Of a stretch of 35,445 bases of DNA, positions 24,744-32,909 are shown one piece after another. Made by a program: the position numbers and the translations under genes. The stretch is from an uncultured Pseudomonadota bacterium. GTDB lineage: Bacteria; Pseudomonadota; Alphaproteobacteria; UBA9219. How positions within the stretch are numbered: position 1 is the first letter of the stretch; the number at the start of each line of letters is the position of its first letter. Below the pieces are notes generated by a model. The model made no database searches. It worked only from the letters and a program-made list of their open reading frames with translations, and was not told where the DNA came from. The stretch covers positions 1 through 35,445 of the forward strand of contig CAIQVS010000079.1 of NCBI GenBank assembly GCA_903875345.1, read 5' to 3'.

Positions 24744-27446
24744 ATGAAATTCACCCTTAATTGGCTCAAGCAACATCTCGATACCGACGCGTCGCTGCAG
24801 GCGATTTGCGAGCGACTGACCGCGCTCGGTCTTGAGGTCGAAAGCGTCAAGGATCCGGCGAAGGCGCTGGCTCCCTTCATCGTCGCGCACGTGTTGGAGG
24901 CGGAAAAACATCCTCAGGCCGACCGGCTGAAAGTCACGACGGTCGATACCGGAACGGAAAAGCTTCAGGTCGTATGCGGCGCGCCGAATTGCCGCGCCGG
25001 GATCAAGGCGGTGCTGGCGCGTCCGGGCGACGTCATGCCCGACACGGGCGAGGCGCTGAAGAAAGGCGTCATTCGCGGCGTGGAGAGCATGGGCATGCTG
25101 TGCGCGGCGGATGAGTTGAAACTGACCGAACAGGAAACCTCCGGCATTATCGAACTTCCGGAGGATGCCCCCGTCGGCGCGAATTACGCGCGTTACGCTG
25201 GACTCGATGATCCGATTATTGAAATCAATTTGACGCCGAACCGTCCGGATTGCGCCGGAGTTTACGGCATCGCCCGCGATCTGGCGGCGTCCGGTCTCGG
25301 CAAGCTGAAACCGCTTGATATAAAACCGATAAAGGGCAGCGAGGCGAGTCATATAAAAATCATTTTGGATTTCTCTCCCAATCTCTCGGCAGGTGTCATT
25401 CCGGCGCAAGCCGGAATCCACGCGAGCCTCAGCGAGCGTCCAATTCTATCGGCAAGTGCTGGAGCGGCGCTTGAAGCGCCGCTGGATTCCGGCTTGCGCC
25501 GGAATGACGAGCTGAGAGACGTTTCCCCAACCAACGCTACGCCATGCCCGCTTTTTGTCGGGCGTCTGATCCGCAACATTCGCAACATCGCAAGCCCCGA
25601 ATGGCTGCAACGGCGCTTGACCGCGATCGGCTTGCGGCCAATTTCCGCGCTGGTCGATATCACCAATTATCTGACCTTCGATTGCGCGCGTCCGTTGCAT
25701 GTGTTCGACGCAAACAAGATCGCGGGCAATCTGTGGGTGTGTTCCGCCAAGGGTGGCGAGACGTTCAAGGCTTTGGACGGAAACGACTACGCGATGCAAC
25801 CCGGCATGACGATCATCGGCGACGATACGGGCATGCTGAGTCTCGCGGGAATTATGGGCGGCGAAACCAGTAAGTGCGAGGCGACGACGACCGACGTGCT
25901 GATCGAAGCCGCGTATTTCGATCCGGTGCGCACGGCGCGAACAGGGCGGGCGTTAAACCTGTCCTCCGATGCGCGTTACCGTTTCGAGCGCGGCGTCGAT
26001 CCGGCTTTCACTATTGCCGGTGTCGAGCTGGCGACGAAGCTGGTTCTCGAACTTTGCGGCACGCCGGAAACGGTGGTGAGCGAAGTGGTGATCGCCGGAG
26101 CCGTCCCTGAACCTCGCGCGCCGATTGCGTTCGACCCGCGCCTCTGCGTCAAGAGAACGGGCGTCGATGTTTCGACGGCAGAGCAGGAGAAAATCCTGAC
26201 CGCGTTGGGGTTTGCCATAACCAATAAACCAACAGAGCAGTCGGGTTCCCTCCCCCTTGCGGGGAGGGATAGGGAGGGGGGCTATCGGCAGGCGACAACG
26301 GTTGGTTTGACCGGAGACTATGCCTCTGAGATCACCCCCCCCCACCTAACCTCCCCCGCGAGGGGGGAGGAAAAGACCGCGCTGCTTGTTACTCCTCCCA
26401 GCTGGCGACCGGATATCGAAGGCGCTGCCGATCTGGTCGAGGAAATCATTCGCGTCAAAGGCTTCGATCATATTCAGGCGATTTCGCTGCATCGTCCCGA
26501 CGCCGTGTCTGCAACGGCGATCGATCTTCAGGATCAACGCGCCAACGCGACGCGGCGAGCGCTCGCGGCTCAGGGCTTGATGGAAGCCGTGACGTGGTCG
26601 TTTATGCCAAGCGCGATTGCGGCGCATTTCGGCGGCGGCGATGCCGCGTTACGATTGACCAATCCGATCAGTTCCGATCTGGACGCGTTGCGCCCGTCGA
26701 TTCTCGGCAATCTGATGCTGGCGGCGAAGCGCAACGCTGACCGTGGTTTTTCGGATGTCGGCCTGTTCGAAGTCGGTCCGGTTTTCCGCGACGTGACGCC
26801 GGAAGGGCAATCGACCGTTGCCGCCGCGCTGCGCGCCGGATCGACGCCGCGCCACTGGGCGGAATCTCAACGCGCTGTCGATGCCTATGACTCCAAGGCC
26901 GATGCGATTGCGGCGCTGACGGCGGCGGGAGCGCCCGTAGCCTCGTTGCAAGTCACGACCGATGCGCCCGCGTGGTATCATCCCGGACGGTCGGGAGCGT
27001 TGAAACTCGGACCGACGGTGCTGGCGTATTTCGGCGAGATTCATCCGTCCTTGCTCGCAACGCTTGATATCGCGATGTCGATGGCTGGATGCGAGATTTT
27101 CTTTGCCTCCATTCCACAGAGCCGTTCTTCAGGAACCGCGAAGCCGTTGCTGAAGCTGGAGCCCTTGCAGCCAGTCTTGCGCGATTTCGCTTTCGTGGTG
27201 GATGAAGCGGTCACGGCGGCGAAACTGGTCAAGGCCGTTCGCGATGCCGACAAAGCTCTGATCCGCGATGTGACCGTGTTCGACGTTTATGCGGGCGAGC
27301 ATGTCGCCTTCGGCAAGAAGTCGGTAGCGCTCAGCGTCACCCTGCAACCGACCGATAAAACCCTGACCGATGCCGAAATCGAATCCATCGCCGCCCGCAT
27401 CACCGCCGCTGTAGGAAAAGCCACCGGCGCTGTGCTGAGGGGTTAA
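24744..27446 (+). CDS. pheT: Phenylalanyl-tRNA synthetase beta subunit with two in-frame repeat insertions
   Basis: This gene encodes 900 residues, about 100 more than usual for the class. In order: the tRNA-binding domain (FIVAHVLEAEKHPQADRLKV), B3/B4 editing domain (LVDITNYLTFDCARPLHVFD), B5 domain, the inactive synthetase core (DLVEEIIRVKGFDHIQAISL), and the C-terminal ferredoxin-like anticodon-binding domain (VFDVYAGEHVAFGKKSVALS). The extra length is mostly two insertions with no homologue in PheT. One is at residues about 218-255 (VIPAQAGIH to LDSGLRRNDE), just before the B3 domain. The other is at about 501-543 (SLPLAGRDREGG to PPHLTSPARGEE), inside B5. Both are translated palindromic DNA repeats and keep the frame. 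The surrounding domains look intact, so the enzyme is presumably active. Its stop overlaps that of xerD. Confidence 0.95.
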   Translation: MKFTLNWLKQHLDTDASLQAICERLTALGLEVESVKDPAKALAPFIVAHVLEAEKHPQADRLKVTTVDTGTEKLQVVCGAPNCRAGIKAVLARPGDVMPDTGEALKKGVIRGVESMGMLCAADELKLTEQETSGIIELPEDAPVGANYARYAGLDDPIIEINLTPNRPDCAGVYGIARDLAASGLGKLKPLDIKPIKGSEASHIKIILDFSPNLSAGVIPAQAGIHASLSERPILSASAGAALEAPLDSGLRRNDELRDVSPTNATPCPLFVGRLIRNIRNIASPEWLQRRLTAIGLRPISALVDITNYLTFDCARPLHVFDANKIAGNLWVCSAKGGETFKALDGNDYAMQPGMTIIGDDTGMLSLAGIMGGETSKCEATTTDVLIEAAYFDPVRTARTGRALNLSSDARYRFERGVDPAFTIAGVELATKLVLELCGTPETVVSEVVIAGAVPEPRAPIAFDPRLCVKRTGVDVSTAEQEKILTALGFAITNKPTEQSGSLPLAGRDREGGYRQATTVGLTGDYASEITPPHLTSPARGEEKTALLVTPPSWRPDIEGAADLVEEIIRVKGFDHIQAISLHRPDAVSATAIDLQDQRANATRRALAAQGLMEAVTWSFMPSAIAAHFGGGDAALRLTNPISSDLDALRPSILGNLMLAAKRNADRGFSDVGLFEVGPVFRDVTPEGQSTVAAALRAGSTPRHWAESQRAVDAYDSKADAIAALTAAGAPVASLQVTTDAPAWYHPGRSGALKLGPTVLAYFGEIHPSLLATLDIAMSMAGCEIFFASIPQSRSSGTAKPLLKLEPLQPVLRDFAFVVDEAVTAAKLVKAVRDADKALIRDVTVFDVYAGEHVAFGKKSVALSVTLQPTDKTLTDAEIESIAARITAAVGKATGAVLRG
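25395..25508 (+). repeat. Palindromic repeat element inside pheT (element 1)
   Basis: Perfect 26-bp inverted arms lie at 25395-25420 and 25483-25508. Each arm is itself a hairpin, ATTCCGGC-GCAA-GCCGGAAT on the left (a GNRA-type loop in RNA). Between them AGCGGCGCT (25463-25471) and AGCGCCGCT (25475-25483) form a third hairpin. The 114 bp equal 38 codons and carry no stop in the pheT frame. Repeats translating as VIPAQAGIH and LDSGLRRND are widespread in proteobacteria, mostly between genes. Confidence 0.92.
26246..26373 (+). repeat. Second, G/C-tract palindromic repeat inside pheT (element 2)
   Basis: The left arm (about 26246-26281) contains CTCCCC-cttgc-GGGGAG, and the right arm (about 26331-26373) contains CCTCCCCC-gcgag-GGGGGAGG. 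The two arms are imperfect inverses of each other. The element is open in the pheT frame. It belongs to the common type translating as SLPLAGR and LTSPARGEE. The long C and G runs (ten C at about 26335-26343) are prone to slippage. Confidence 0.82.
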
Positions 27447-28399
27447 CCCTGTTTTGTCGTTTTTCCTAACGGATGATGCTGTTCGACGATGCGGCTGAGG
27501 CGGTCTCCGGCGACGTGGGTATAGATCTGCGTCGTGGCGATGTCGGCATGGCCGAGCATCGTTTGCACGCTGCGCAAATCCGCGCCATGTTCGATCAAAT
27601 GCGTCGCAAAAGCATGCCGCAATACGTGCGGGCTGAGCCGCGCCGTGTCGATTTTGGCAGCGATGCCTATTTCCTTGATGAGTTGAAAAAGTCTTTGCCG
27701 CGTCAGGTGGCGCGTAGTGTCGCGGGCGGGAAACAAGTAAGACGAGGTCTTTTTATCGCCGAGCATTTTTTTGCGATGCGGCAGCCATGCTTTCAGCGCG
27801 ACGATCGCCGGTTCGCCCAGCGGCACAACGCGTTCTTTCCCGCCTTTGCCTTTGACGCGCACCGTGCCGCGTTCGAATTGCAGGGCAGTGAGCGGCATAC
27901 CGACAAGCTCTGTGACCCGCAGTCCGGACGCATACAGCAGCTCCAGCATCGCCATCAAGCGTATATGGTCGGCTCCGGGGCGCGCCGCTACGGCTTTCAG
28001 CAAACGGCCAACTTCTTTTTCACTTAGGTATTTCGGCAGGCTCTTGCCGAGTTTCGGCGCGTCGATGGTTCGCGTGGGATCATCATGGCGATGGCGTTCG
28101 GAACAGAGAAAACGATAAAATTGCCTGAGCGCCGATAATCTTCGCGCCTGTGTCCGGGCGGCAGCCTGACCGAGCGTTTGCAGATAGCCTCGCAAGTCAT
28201 CTTCGCCTGCATCGGGTAATTCGACGTTATGTTCCGTGAGGTGCCTCGCGACGTCGTGCAGATCGCGGCGATAGGCGAGGCGCGTGTTGATCGCGGCGTT
28301 GCGTTCCGCCAGCAGCATATCGAGAAAAGCGTCAATCAGGCCAAAAGTACGAGCGCCGGGTTCTTTGCCGCCGCAGGGGGCGCTGCGCACTTCAGGCAT
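27443..28399 (-). CDS. xerD: Site-specific tyrosine recombinase XerD
   Basis: This gene encodes 318 residues. XerD with XerC resolves chromosome dimers at dif under FtsK control. All catalytic positions are visible: Arg in YASGLRVTEL, Lys in VKGKGGKERVVPLG, His-x-x-Arg in LSPHVLRHAFATHL, His in LGHADIATT and the tyrosine in QIYTHV. The N-terminal SAM-like domain (AFLDMLLAERNAAINTRLAY) is normal. XerC is the alternative, but the ending suits XerD better. The start overlaps the stop of the upstream gene by 8 bp (ATGCCTGA), so the two are coupled. The 3' end converges on pheT, with the stop codons sharing TTAA. Confidence 0.88.
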   Translation of the reverse strand: MPEVRSAPCGGKEPGARTFGLIDAFLDMLLAERNAAINTRLAYRRDLHDVARHLTEHNVELPDAGEDDLRGYLQTLGQAAARTQARRLSALRQFYRFLCSERHRHDDPTRTIDAPKLGKSLPKYLSEKEVGRLLKAVAARPGADHIRLMAMLELLYASGLRVTELVGMPLTALQFERGTVRVKGKGGKERVVPLGEPAIVALKAWLPHRKKMLGDKKTSSYLFPARDTTRHLTRQRLFQLIKEIGIAAKIDTARLSPHVLRHAFATHLIEHGADLRSVQTMLGHADIATTQIYTHVAGDRLSRIVEQHHPLGKTTKQG

Positions 28400-28940
28400 T
28401 TTCGTCGTGCGGCAAGTTGCTGTTGGCGCAGAGAGGCGGCTTGGTCTTCAGTTTCTTGAAGCACTCCAGCCACAGGCACGCGATCATTTCAGGCGTATGG
28501 TCTTTATTACAGTCGGGAATGACGACGGTAGGAACCGATTTCTGGCGCAGCGGCGCGGCGACGGCATCGTCTGCCGTTACGATCATATCGGCCAACGCGG
28601 AAAATTTCTCTTCAACGGACGGGACGATAGGGACTGCGCCAAAATCGACGACCACGTAGCATCCCAGATGCTTGGCCATGCGCGCGAGATTGAACAAAGA
28701 CAGGTCATTGACGTTGCACATCACGACAATATCGGTTTTCAGTTTCTGCAGGTGCTGGGCGACATGCTGGGGATCGGCATCGTGCAGATTGCCAAAGACG
28801 GAACAGGCGACGCCCATTTTTTCCAGAGTTCGGGCGGGTTCGAGACAACGATGGAGAACGCCATCAATGGGGGATGACAATTCACCTTTGGCGTCCGGCG
28901 CCACGGTTGCTTCGTTGAACCAAGCAATGTGTCGAAGCAT
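28392..28940 (-). CDS. Unknown protein, possibly a glycosyltransferase-like N-terminal domain
   Basis: This gene encodes 182 residues from the ATG at 28940, which has GCAGGT at good spacing; ATG 28988 would add 16 residues and has no RBS. The fold looks alpha/beta: a strand with VACSVFGNLHDADPQHVAQH, then TDIVVMCNVNDLSLFNLARM, then LGCYVVVDFGAVPIV, then TVVIPDC. This is the rhythm of the N-terminal half of a GT-B glycosyltransferase, but no catalytic motif is present and the length is only half an enzyme. I do not recognise a family. It is coupled to xerD, an unusual partner. No signal peptide or membrane segment is seen. Confidence 0.6.
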   Translation of the reverse strand: MLRHIAWFNEATVAPDAKGELSSPIDGVLHRCLEPARTLEKMGVACSVFGNLHDADPQHVAQHLQKLKTDIVVMCNVNDLSLFNLARMAKHLGCYVVVDFGAVPIVPSVEEKFSALADMIVTADDAVAAPLRQKSVPTVVIPDCNKDHTPEMIACLWLECFKKLKTKPPLCANSNLPHDENA

Positions 28941-29000
28941 AAATACCTGCCCGAAAGTGGCCACATAATGCCAAGCTATAACATCCATTACGGTAAAGGC

Positions 29001-29046
29001 TAGCGGGAGCGACAGGGATTGAGCCCGTGACCTCTGCCGCGTGAAG
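29001..29046 (-). other. Decayed 3' half of tRNA-Val(CAC): possible old attachment site
   Basis: The minus strand contains an anticodon loop TTCACGC (anticodon CAC), 3' stem GGCAG, variable loop AGGTC, T-stem ACGGG/CCTGT with loop CTCAATC, and acceptor-like CGCTCCC followed by GCTA in place of NCCA. No 5' half with GGGAGCG lies upstream, and the 5' side of the anticodon stem does not pair. The changed T-loop and lost CCA show decay. Half tRNA genes of this kind are left by element integration. The rest of 28941-29239 is A/T-rich and shows no gene. Confidence 0.6.
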
Positions 29047-29239
29047 AGCCTTCAGATCAACATATTCATTTCATTAGACATCACAGCTTCGAGTCAATAT
29101 ACCAAAAATTCTACTGTTTCATACAGATTTTATTGCAGTGTAATACCCCACAAAGACCCGTAAATTTTCGCTAAAAGTAAAGGCCGTTTGCTGATTTTCG
29201 ATGCGTCTTGTCTTGAATGGCGGTACGGCAGATGGATAT

Positions 29240-30712
29240 TTATCCATTGGAGTCATTTGACTTTGGCGCGCTTTGAAAAGCTTGTCGCTGCATAGGTCCC
29301 CACCCTTTTTTCTTCCAAAGGAATTGCCATAGGCCTATGACGCGCCAGACATTGTTGATTTGGCGGTAGCCGAAATTCTCGATCACCGAAATAAAAAATA
29401 GCTGGGCAAGATCGCGTGTGCGCGGAAAACTCCAGAGTTCTTCCTCCTCAAGAATTAAGGCCATAGCGCTAATGAAAATGCCGTAAAATACTACAAGGCC
29501 AGTGAATGCGAAGTAGAACGAAGCGTCAATCGCATCAATCAAATAAAAAATGGTCAGTAAAAAATATCCCGTCACTTCAGCCAACGGAGATAAAACGTCA
29601 GCAAGAAAACTATAGGGATAGCCCAGCATGCCGATTTTGCCGTAGCGCGGGTTCAAGAACATTTTGATGTGCTTAAAAAAACTTTCCAAAGCTCCGCGCT
29701 GCCAGCGCGTACGTTGCAGGCTTAAGAGAGCCAAGGTTTCCGGCACTTGCGTCCAACATACGGGTTCCGCCACGTAACGCATGGCGTAATCTCGTTTCTG
29801 ATCGCACAGATAGTGGTGAAGCTTGACGATCAACTCCATGTCTTCGCCAACGGTGTTTTTGGAATAGCCTCCGGCTTCGACCACCGGATCTCGGCGAAAA
29901 ACGCCGAACGCCCCGGAAATGATCAGGAGGATATCCCATTGGCTGAAAGCCGTGCGCGCCATCAGAAAAGCGCGGATGTATTCCATCGTTTGGGCGAGTG
30001 GCAAAAAGCGTCCGGGTAGTTTTATTTTTTGCACAAGCCCCATACGCGTTTCGCACCCATTCACAACACGAATGGTGCCGCCGACTGCGACCATACGCAG
30101 GGGATCTTCGATGAAAGGGCGTACCGCGCGCAGCAGAGCGCCGCTGTCCAGCAGGGAATCGGCGTCCACCACGCAAAACAAAGGCAGGCGCGACACGTTA
30201 ATTCCGGCATTGATGGCGTCCGCCTTGCAATAGCCGCTGGCTTTGTCGACGACAACCAGATTGGAATAAATCGTTGAGCCATAAATCGCCCGAATTGGTT
30301 CGTGCGACAAAGTTTCGTCATAGGCTCTGGTCTTCTCCTTGAGGTCATAGGCTTTGATCAGAACATCAAGCGTCGCGTCGTCCGAACCGTCATTGACGAC
30401 GATAACTTCGAACTCGGGATATTGCAGCCCCAAAAGGCCTCGTACGCTTTCGACGATTACGGTTTCCTCGTTATGCGCCGGGACGATCACGGTCACGGGA
30501 AGGGTCGTGTCGGAAAGAAGGGTTTGCCATGATATTTCCGTGTCGCTGGCCAATGAATAACGGCGCAATGCCCACCATGCGACTGGAATTTGCAAAAGAT
30601 AAATCAAATTTTGCAACGACGCTATGCCGAGGATGCTCCAGACAAAAGCGTCAACCACCCGCTGATGGAGAACGACAAAATTTGTCAGGGATTGAATGAT
30701 CGTGTCCATCAT
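29240..30712 (-). CDS. Processive GT2 glycosyltransferase (polysaccharide synthase)
   Basis: This gene encodes 490 residues. An N-terminal membrane segment (about 22-48) precedes a cytoplasmic GT2 domain and about three C-terminal helices (about 366-425, with another near 436-450). The full processive set is present: NDGSDD at 107-112, DAD at 183-185, the acceptor-site GED at 289-291 and QRTRW at 333-337. Such enzymes (cellulose, hyaluronan and PNAG synthase relatives) polymerise a sugar and push the chain through the inner membrane. There is no PilZ domain, so c-di-GMP control would have to come from elsewhere. It is the last gene of a six-gene unit; its start overlaps the HEAT gene by 4 bp. 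The product is unknown. A short palindrome over the stop codon is not a convincing terminator. Confidence 0.92.
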   Translation of the reverse strand: MMDTIIQSLTNFVVLHQRVVDAFVWSILGIASLQNLIYLLQIPVAWWALRRYSLASDTEISWQTLLSDTTLPVTVIVPAHNEETVIVESVRGLLGLQYPEFEVIVVNDGSDDATLDVLIKAYDLKEKTRAYDETLSHEPIRAIYGSTIYSNLVVVDKASGYCKADAINAGINVSRLPLFCVVDADSLLDSGALLRAVRPFIEDPLRMVAVGGTIRVVNGCETRMGLVQKIKLPGRFLPLAQTMEYIRAFLMARTAFSQWDILLIISGAFGVFRRDPVVEAGGYSKNTVGEDMELIVKLHHYLCDQKRDYAMRYVAEPVCWTQVPETLALLSLQRTRWQRGALESFFKHIKMFLNPRYGKIGMLGYPYSFLADVLSPLAEVTGYFLLTIFYLIDAIDASFYFAFTGLVVFYGIFISAMALILEEEELWSFPRTRDLAQLFFISVIENFGYRQINNVWRVIGLWQFLWKKKGWGPMQRQAFQSAPKSNDSNG

Positions 30713-31800
30713 GCGCCGTCGATCTGGTTTTCAACCAAGATGTCACGGGCGAGTTTTGCCGTTTTTCCATGGCCGACGCTGGCTTCTTTCAAAAGGACGA
30801 GGCCTGCCGCCCCCATTTTCGTCAACGCTTCCGCTGCGCGGAATCGAACCCACCAAGCGGGATCATGAAGACGCTCGACCAGTTTGGTCATAAAAGCGGG
30901 GCATTTCAAATGCGCTGCGGCGTTGACAGCGCTGACGCGAATGGTGGCTTCGGGATCGTCAAGTCCGGCCAGAATGGCGGTTTCAGCTCGATAATCGCCA
31001 ATGCGACCAAGGGCGGTCAGTGTTTGCGCTCTCAAATCTTTGGGAAGGTCGCTGTGGCGACAGAGGGACAAAAGCGGTTCGATAGCCTCAAGGGAACAAA
31101 TATGCCCAAGCGCCATGATCGCCGCCATGCGAATTTCAACCGAGGCCTGTTCCTTGTTCATCAAGGAAACCAGAAACGAAACGCCGTCGTCGCCAAGCTT
31201 TGTGAAAATGTCCGCCAGCACAAGGGGGCTTTTCATCTTCGACAGATTAAGCCGGTTTAGAACGGACGCCAAAGTCGCGCTTTCGCCGCGTATGGCCAGA
31301 CCGCGCAAACAGATGATTTGTATGTGATGGTCTTTGTCCGCGCAATGATCGACGAGATGCCGCAAAGTCTCCGGTGTTGTTTCGTGGGAACAATAGATCA
31401 AGGCGCGGACTTTTTCTGCCTTGTCGCCGTGGCGCGATAACGTTTTCTTCAGATAGGCGGCGCTGCCCCATGCGCGCATTAGAAAAACAATATGTTCGGC
31501 TTGTTGCCCCGACAAATTGCGCAACCATTCAATTGAAATTTCCGTGGCAATGGATAGCTCGACCAGAGCAGGCTTGCCGTTGTCACTAAGGCCTGAGGCC
31601 TCCATCGAATCCAGAACGGCGCGCATCGTTTTGGCGGTTTCGTCCTTGCGTAAGGCGCGGCGCCTAAAGTCTCTCTCCTTCAACGCATGCTTGCCCAGCA
31701 AGATGACGGCCAACAGGACCGACAGGCCAGCCAAAGTTAGCGAGCCTTGCCACATAATCGTCAGGACGAGTTCCTTAAAACTTGTAAGAGAAACTGACAT
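30709..31800 (-). CDS. Membrane-anchored HEAT-repeat protein
   Basis: This gene encodes about 363 residues. One N-terminal membrane helix (MWQGSLTLAGLSVLLAVILL) is followed by a basic stretch (KHALKERDFRRRALRK) that places the rest in the cytoplasm. The remainder is helical repeats of HEAT type, clearest towards the end (EIRMAAIMALGHICSLEAIE, DLRAQTLTALGRIGDYRAET, TIRVSAVNAAAHLKCPAFMT, WWVRFRAAEALTKMGAAGLV). HEAT arrays are binding scaffolds. Placed between a barrel gene and a synthase gene, with overlaps on both sides (26 bp and 4 bp), it is probably a partner of the synthase. ATG 31800 is the likely start; TTG 31806 is possible. RBS weak. Confidence 0.85.
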   Translation of the reverse strand: MSVSLTSFKELVLTIMWQGSLTLAGLSVLLAVILLGKHALKERDFRRRALRKDETAKTMRAVLDSMEASGLSDNGKPALVELSIATEISIEWLRNLSGQQAEHIVFLMRAWGSAAYLKKTLSRHGDKAEKVRALIYCSHETTPETLRHLVDHCADKDHHIQIICLRGLAIRGESATLASVLNRLNLSKMKSPLVLADIFTKLGDDGVSFLVSLMNKEQASVEIRMAAIMALGHICSLEAIEPLLSLCRHSDLPKDLRAQTLTALGRIGDYRAETAILAGLDDPEATIRVSAVNAAAHLKCPAFMTKLVERLHDPAWWVRFRAAEALTKMGAAGLVLLKEASVGHGKTAKLARDILVENQIDGA

Positions 31801-32908
31801 CAACAACGTTTCGCGTGTAAGATTGAGACCGATCTTCGCGAGCGTAATCCACCCGTGCCGTCACCTGCTCCGTCACGTCATACATCAACGCGCCAAAAGC
31901 TGTATAGACAGGGGTAAGCGAAGACAATTCGAGGTCAGGGGCATAAGAATAACCCGCCGTAAACCTAAGGCTTGGCACAAAACGGCCATCCAGTTGCGCA
32001 ATCCACCCTTTGGTTGCTTTTCCATCGACTTGATAGGTATAGATCATTTTGGCCGATGCGTTCCAGTCGTCGGCGATGGCGACCAAAGGCCCCGCAGAAA
32101 AGGTTCTGTTCTCGACCGTCGTATACCAGTCGTCTTGATAAGTTACGGGCAGCCAAAGGGGAAAATAAGTTTGATCCTCTGTCGTCATGCGTCCATTAAT
32201 GCCCGCTTGCAAACGAACCTGAGGTTTATAGAGAGCCTCTGGCGATCCCGCGAGGGCTAGATCGCCATATAAGGCTTGCGAAAACTTCCGCGTCGCTCCG
32301 ATTTCGTAAAGGGTATTGATGGTTTTGTATTGGTCAAATCGCTCGGCGCGGGCGTGGATGAGCAGGTTTTGGTCATCCAACGCGCGCGTGATCTGAACGA
32401 ACCCATGATTCCAATCCGGCTGGTTGCTATGTTCAAACGTGCTGATGCCATAGCCGGTATCAAGCCGCCACAAATTTCCTTCCTGTTCAGTCTTTTGCGC
32501 GTGAATGTTGTTTAGCCCCTCTCGCGCCTCGGCATAGTCGGGGTGCTGAGCGACAATGGCGGCGTAATCTTTCTCTGCCGCATCCAGATTGCCTTGATAA
32601 TAGTTTTCGTTTGCGCGCAGCAAAAGATAGTCGGGATTTTGCGGATATGTGGTCACTAACCGGTCGATCATCGGGCGCGCCTGAATGTAGTCGTTCTTCC
32701 AGAGCAGAACGGTGGCCTGAGCCGCCTGAATATCGGGATTGTCGGGGTGGGCTTGTCTCTGCTTCTGCAAAATTGCTTCGGCTTGCGCGTAATTCTTCTC
32801 TCCTGCCAGACGGAGAGCTTGCGCCACGGGATCGCTTTGTTGTGCCAAAACCGAGGTAACGCAACAGAATAGTCCGATGATGACGGCAGAGGTTTGCCTT
32901 AAGTTCAT
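31775..32908 (-). CDS. TPR plus YaiO-like outer-membrane beta-barrel protein
   Basis: This gene encodes 377 residues. A Sec signal peptide (MNLRQTSAVIIGLFCCVTSV, cleavage after LA at about 22) is followed by three or so TPR repeats (about 25-145; NYAQAEAILQKQRQAHPDNP, YIQARPMIDRLVTTYPQNPD, LDAAEKDYAAIVAQHPDYAE). The rest, to the C-terminal aromatic SFSYKF, is alternating beta strands with the pattern of a YaiO-family barrel (LDTGYGISTFEHSNQPDWNH, ARAERFDQYKTINTLYEIGA). TPR-plus-barrel is the design of outer-membrane exporters such as PgaA and NfrA. An export role for the GT2 product is inference. It begins 1 bp after the stop of the receiver gene. Confidence 0.88.
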   Translation of the reverse strand: MNLRQTSAVIIGLFCCVTSVLAQQSDPVAQALRLAGEKNYAQAEAILQKQRQAHPDNPDIQAAQATVLLWKNDYIQARPMIDRLVTTYPQNPDYLLLRANENYYQGNLDAAEKDYAAIVAQHPDYAEAREGLNNIHAQKTEQEGNLWRLDTGYGISTFEHSNQPDWNHGFVQITRALDDQNLLIHARAERFDQYKTINTLYEIGATRKFSQALYGDLALAGSPEALYKPQVRLQAGINGRMTTEDQTYFPLWLPVTYQDDWYTTVENRTFSAGPLVAIADDWNASAKMIYTYQVDGKATKGWIAQLDGRFVPSLRFTAGYSYAPDLELSSLTPVYTAFGALMYDVTEQVTARVDYAREDRSQSYTRNVVDVSFSYKF

Positions 32909-32909
32909 G

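Noticed and set aside
25395-26373. CRISPR array in the repeat-rich part of pheT
   Set aside because: The repeats are inverted, not regularly spaced direct repeats, and lie in coding sequence with no spacers or cas genes.
29232-29247. Palindrome ATGGATATTTATCCAT over the GT2 stop codon
   Set aside because: Two-base loop, A/T-rich stem and no T-run; too weak for a terminator or operator.
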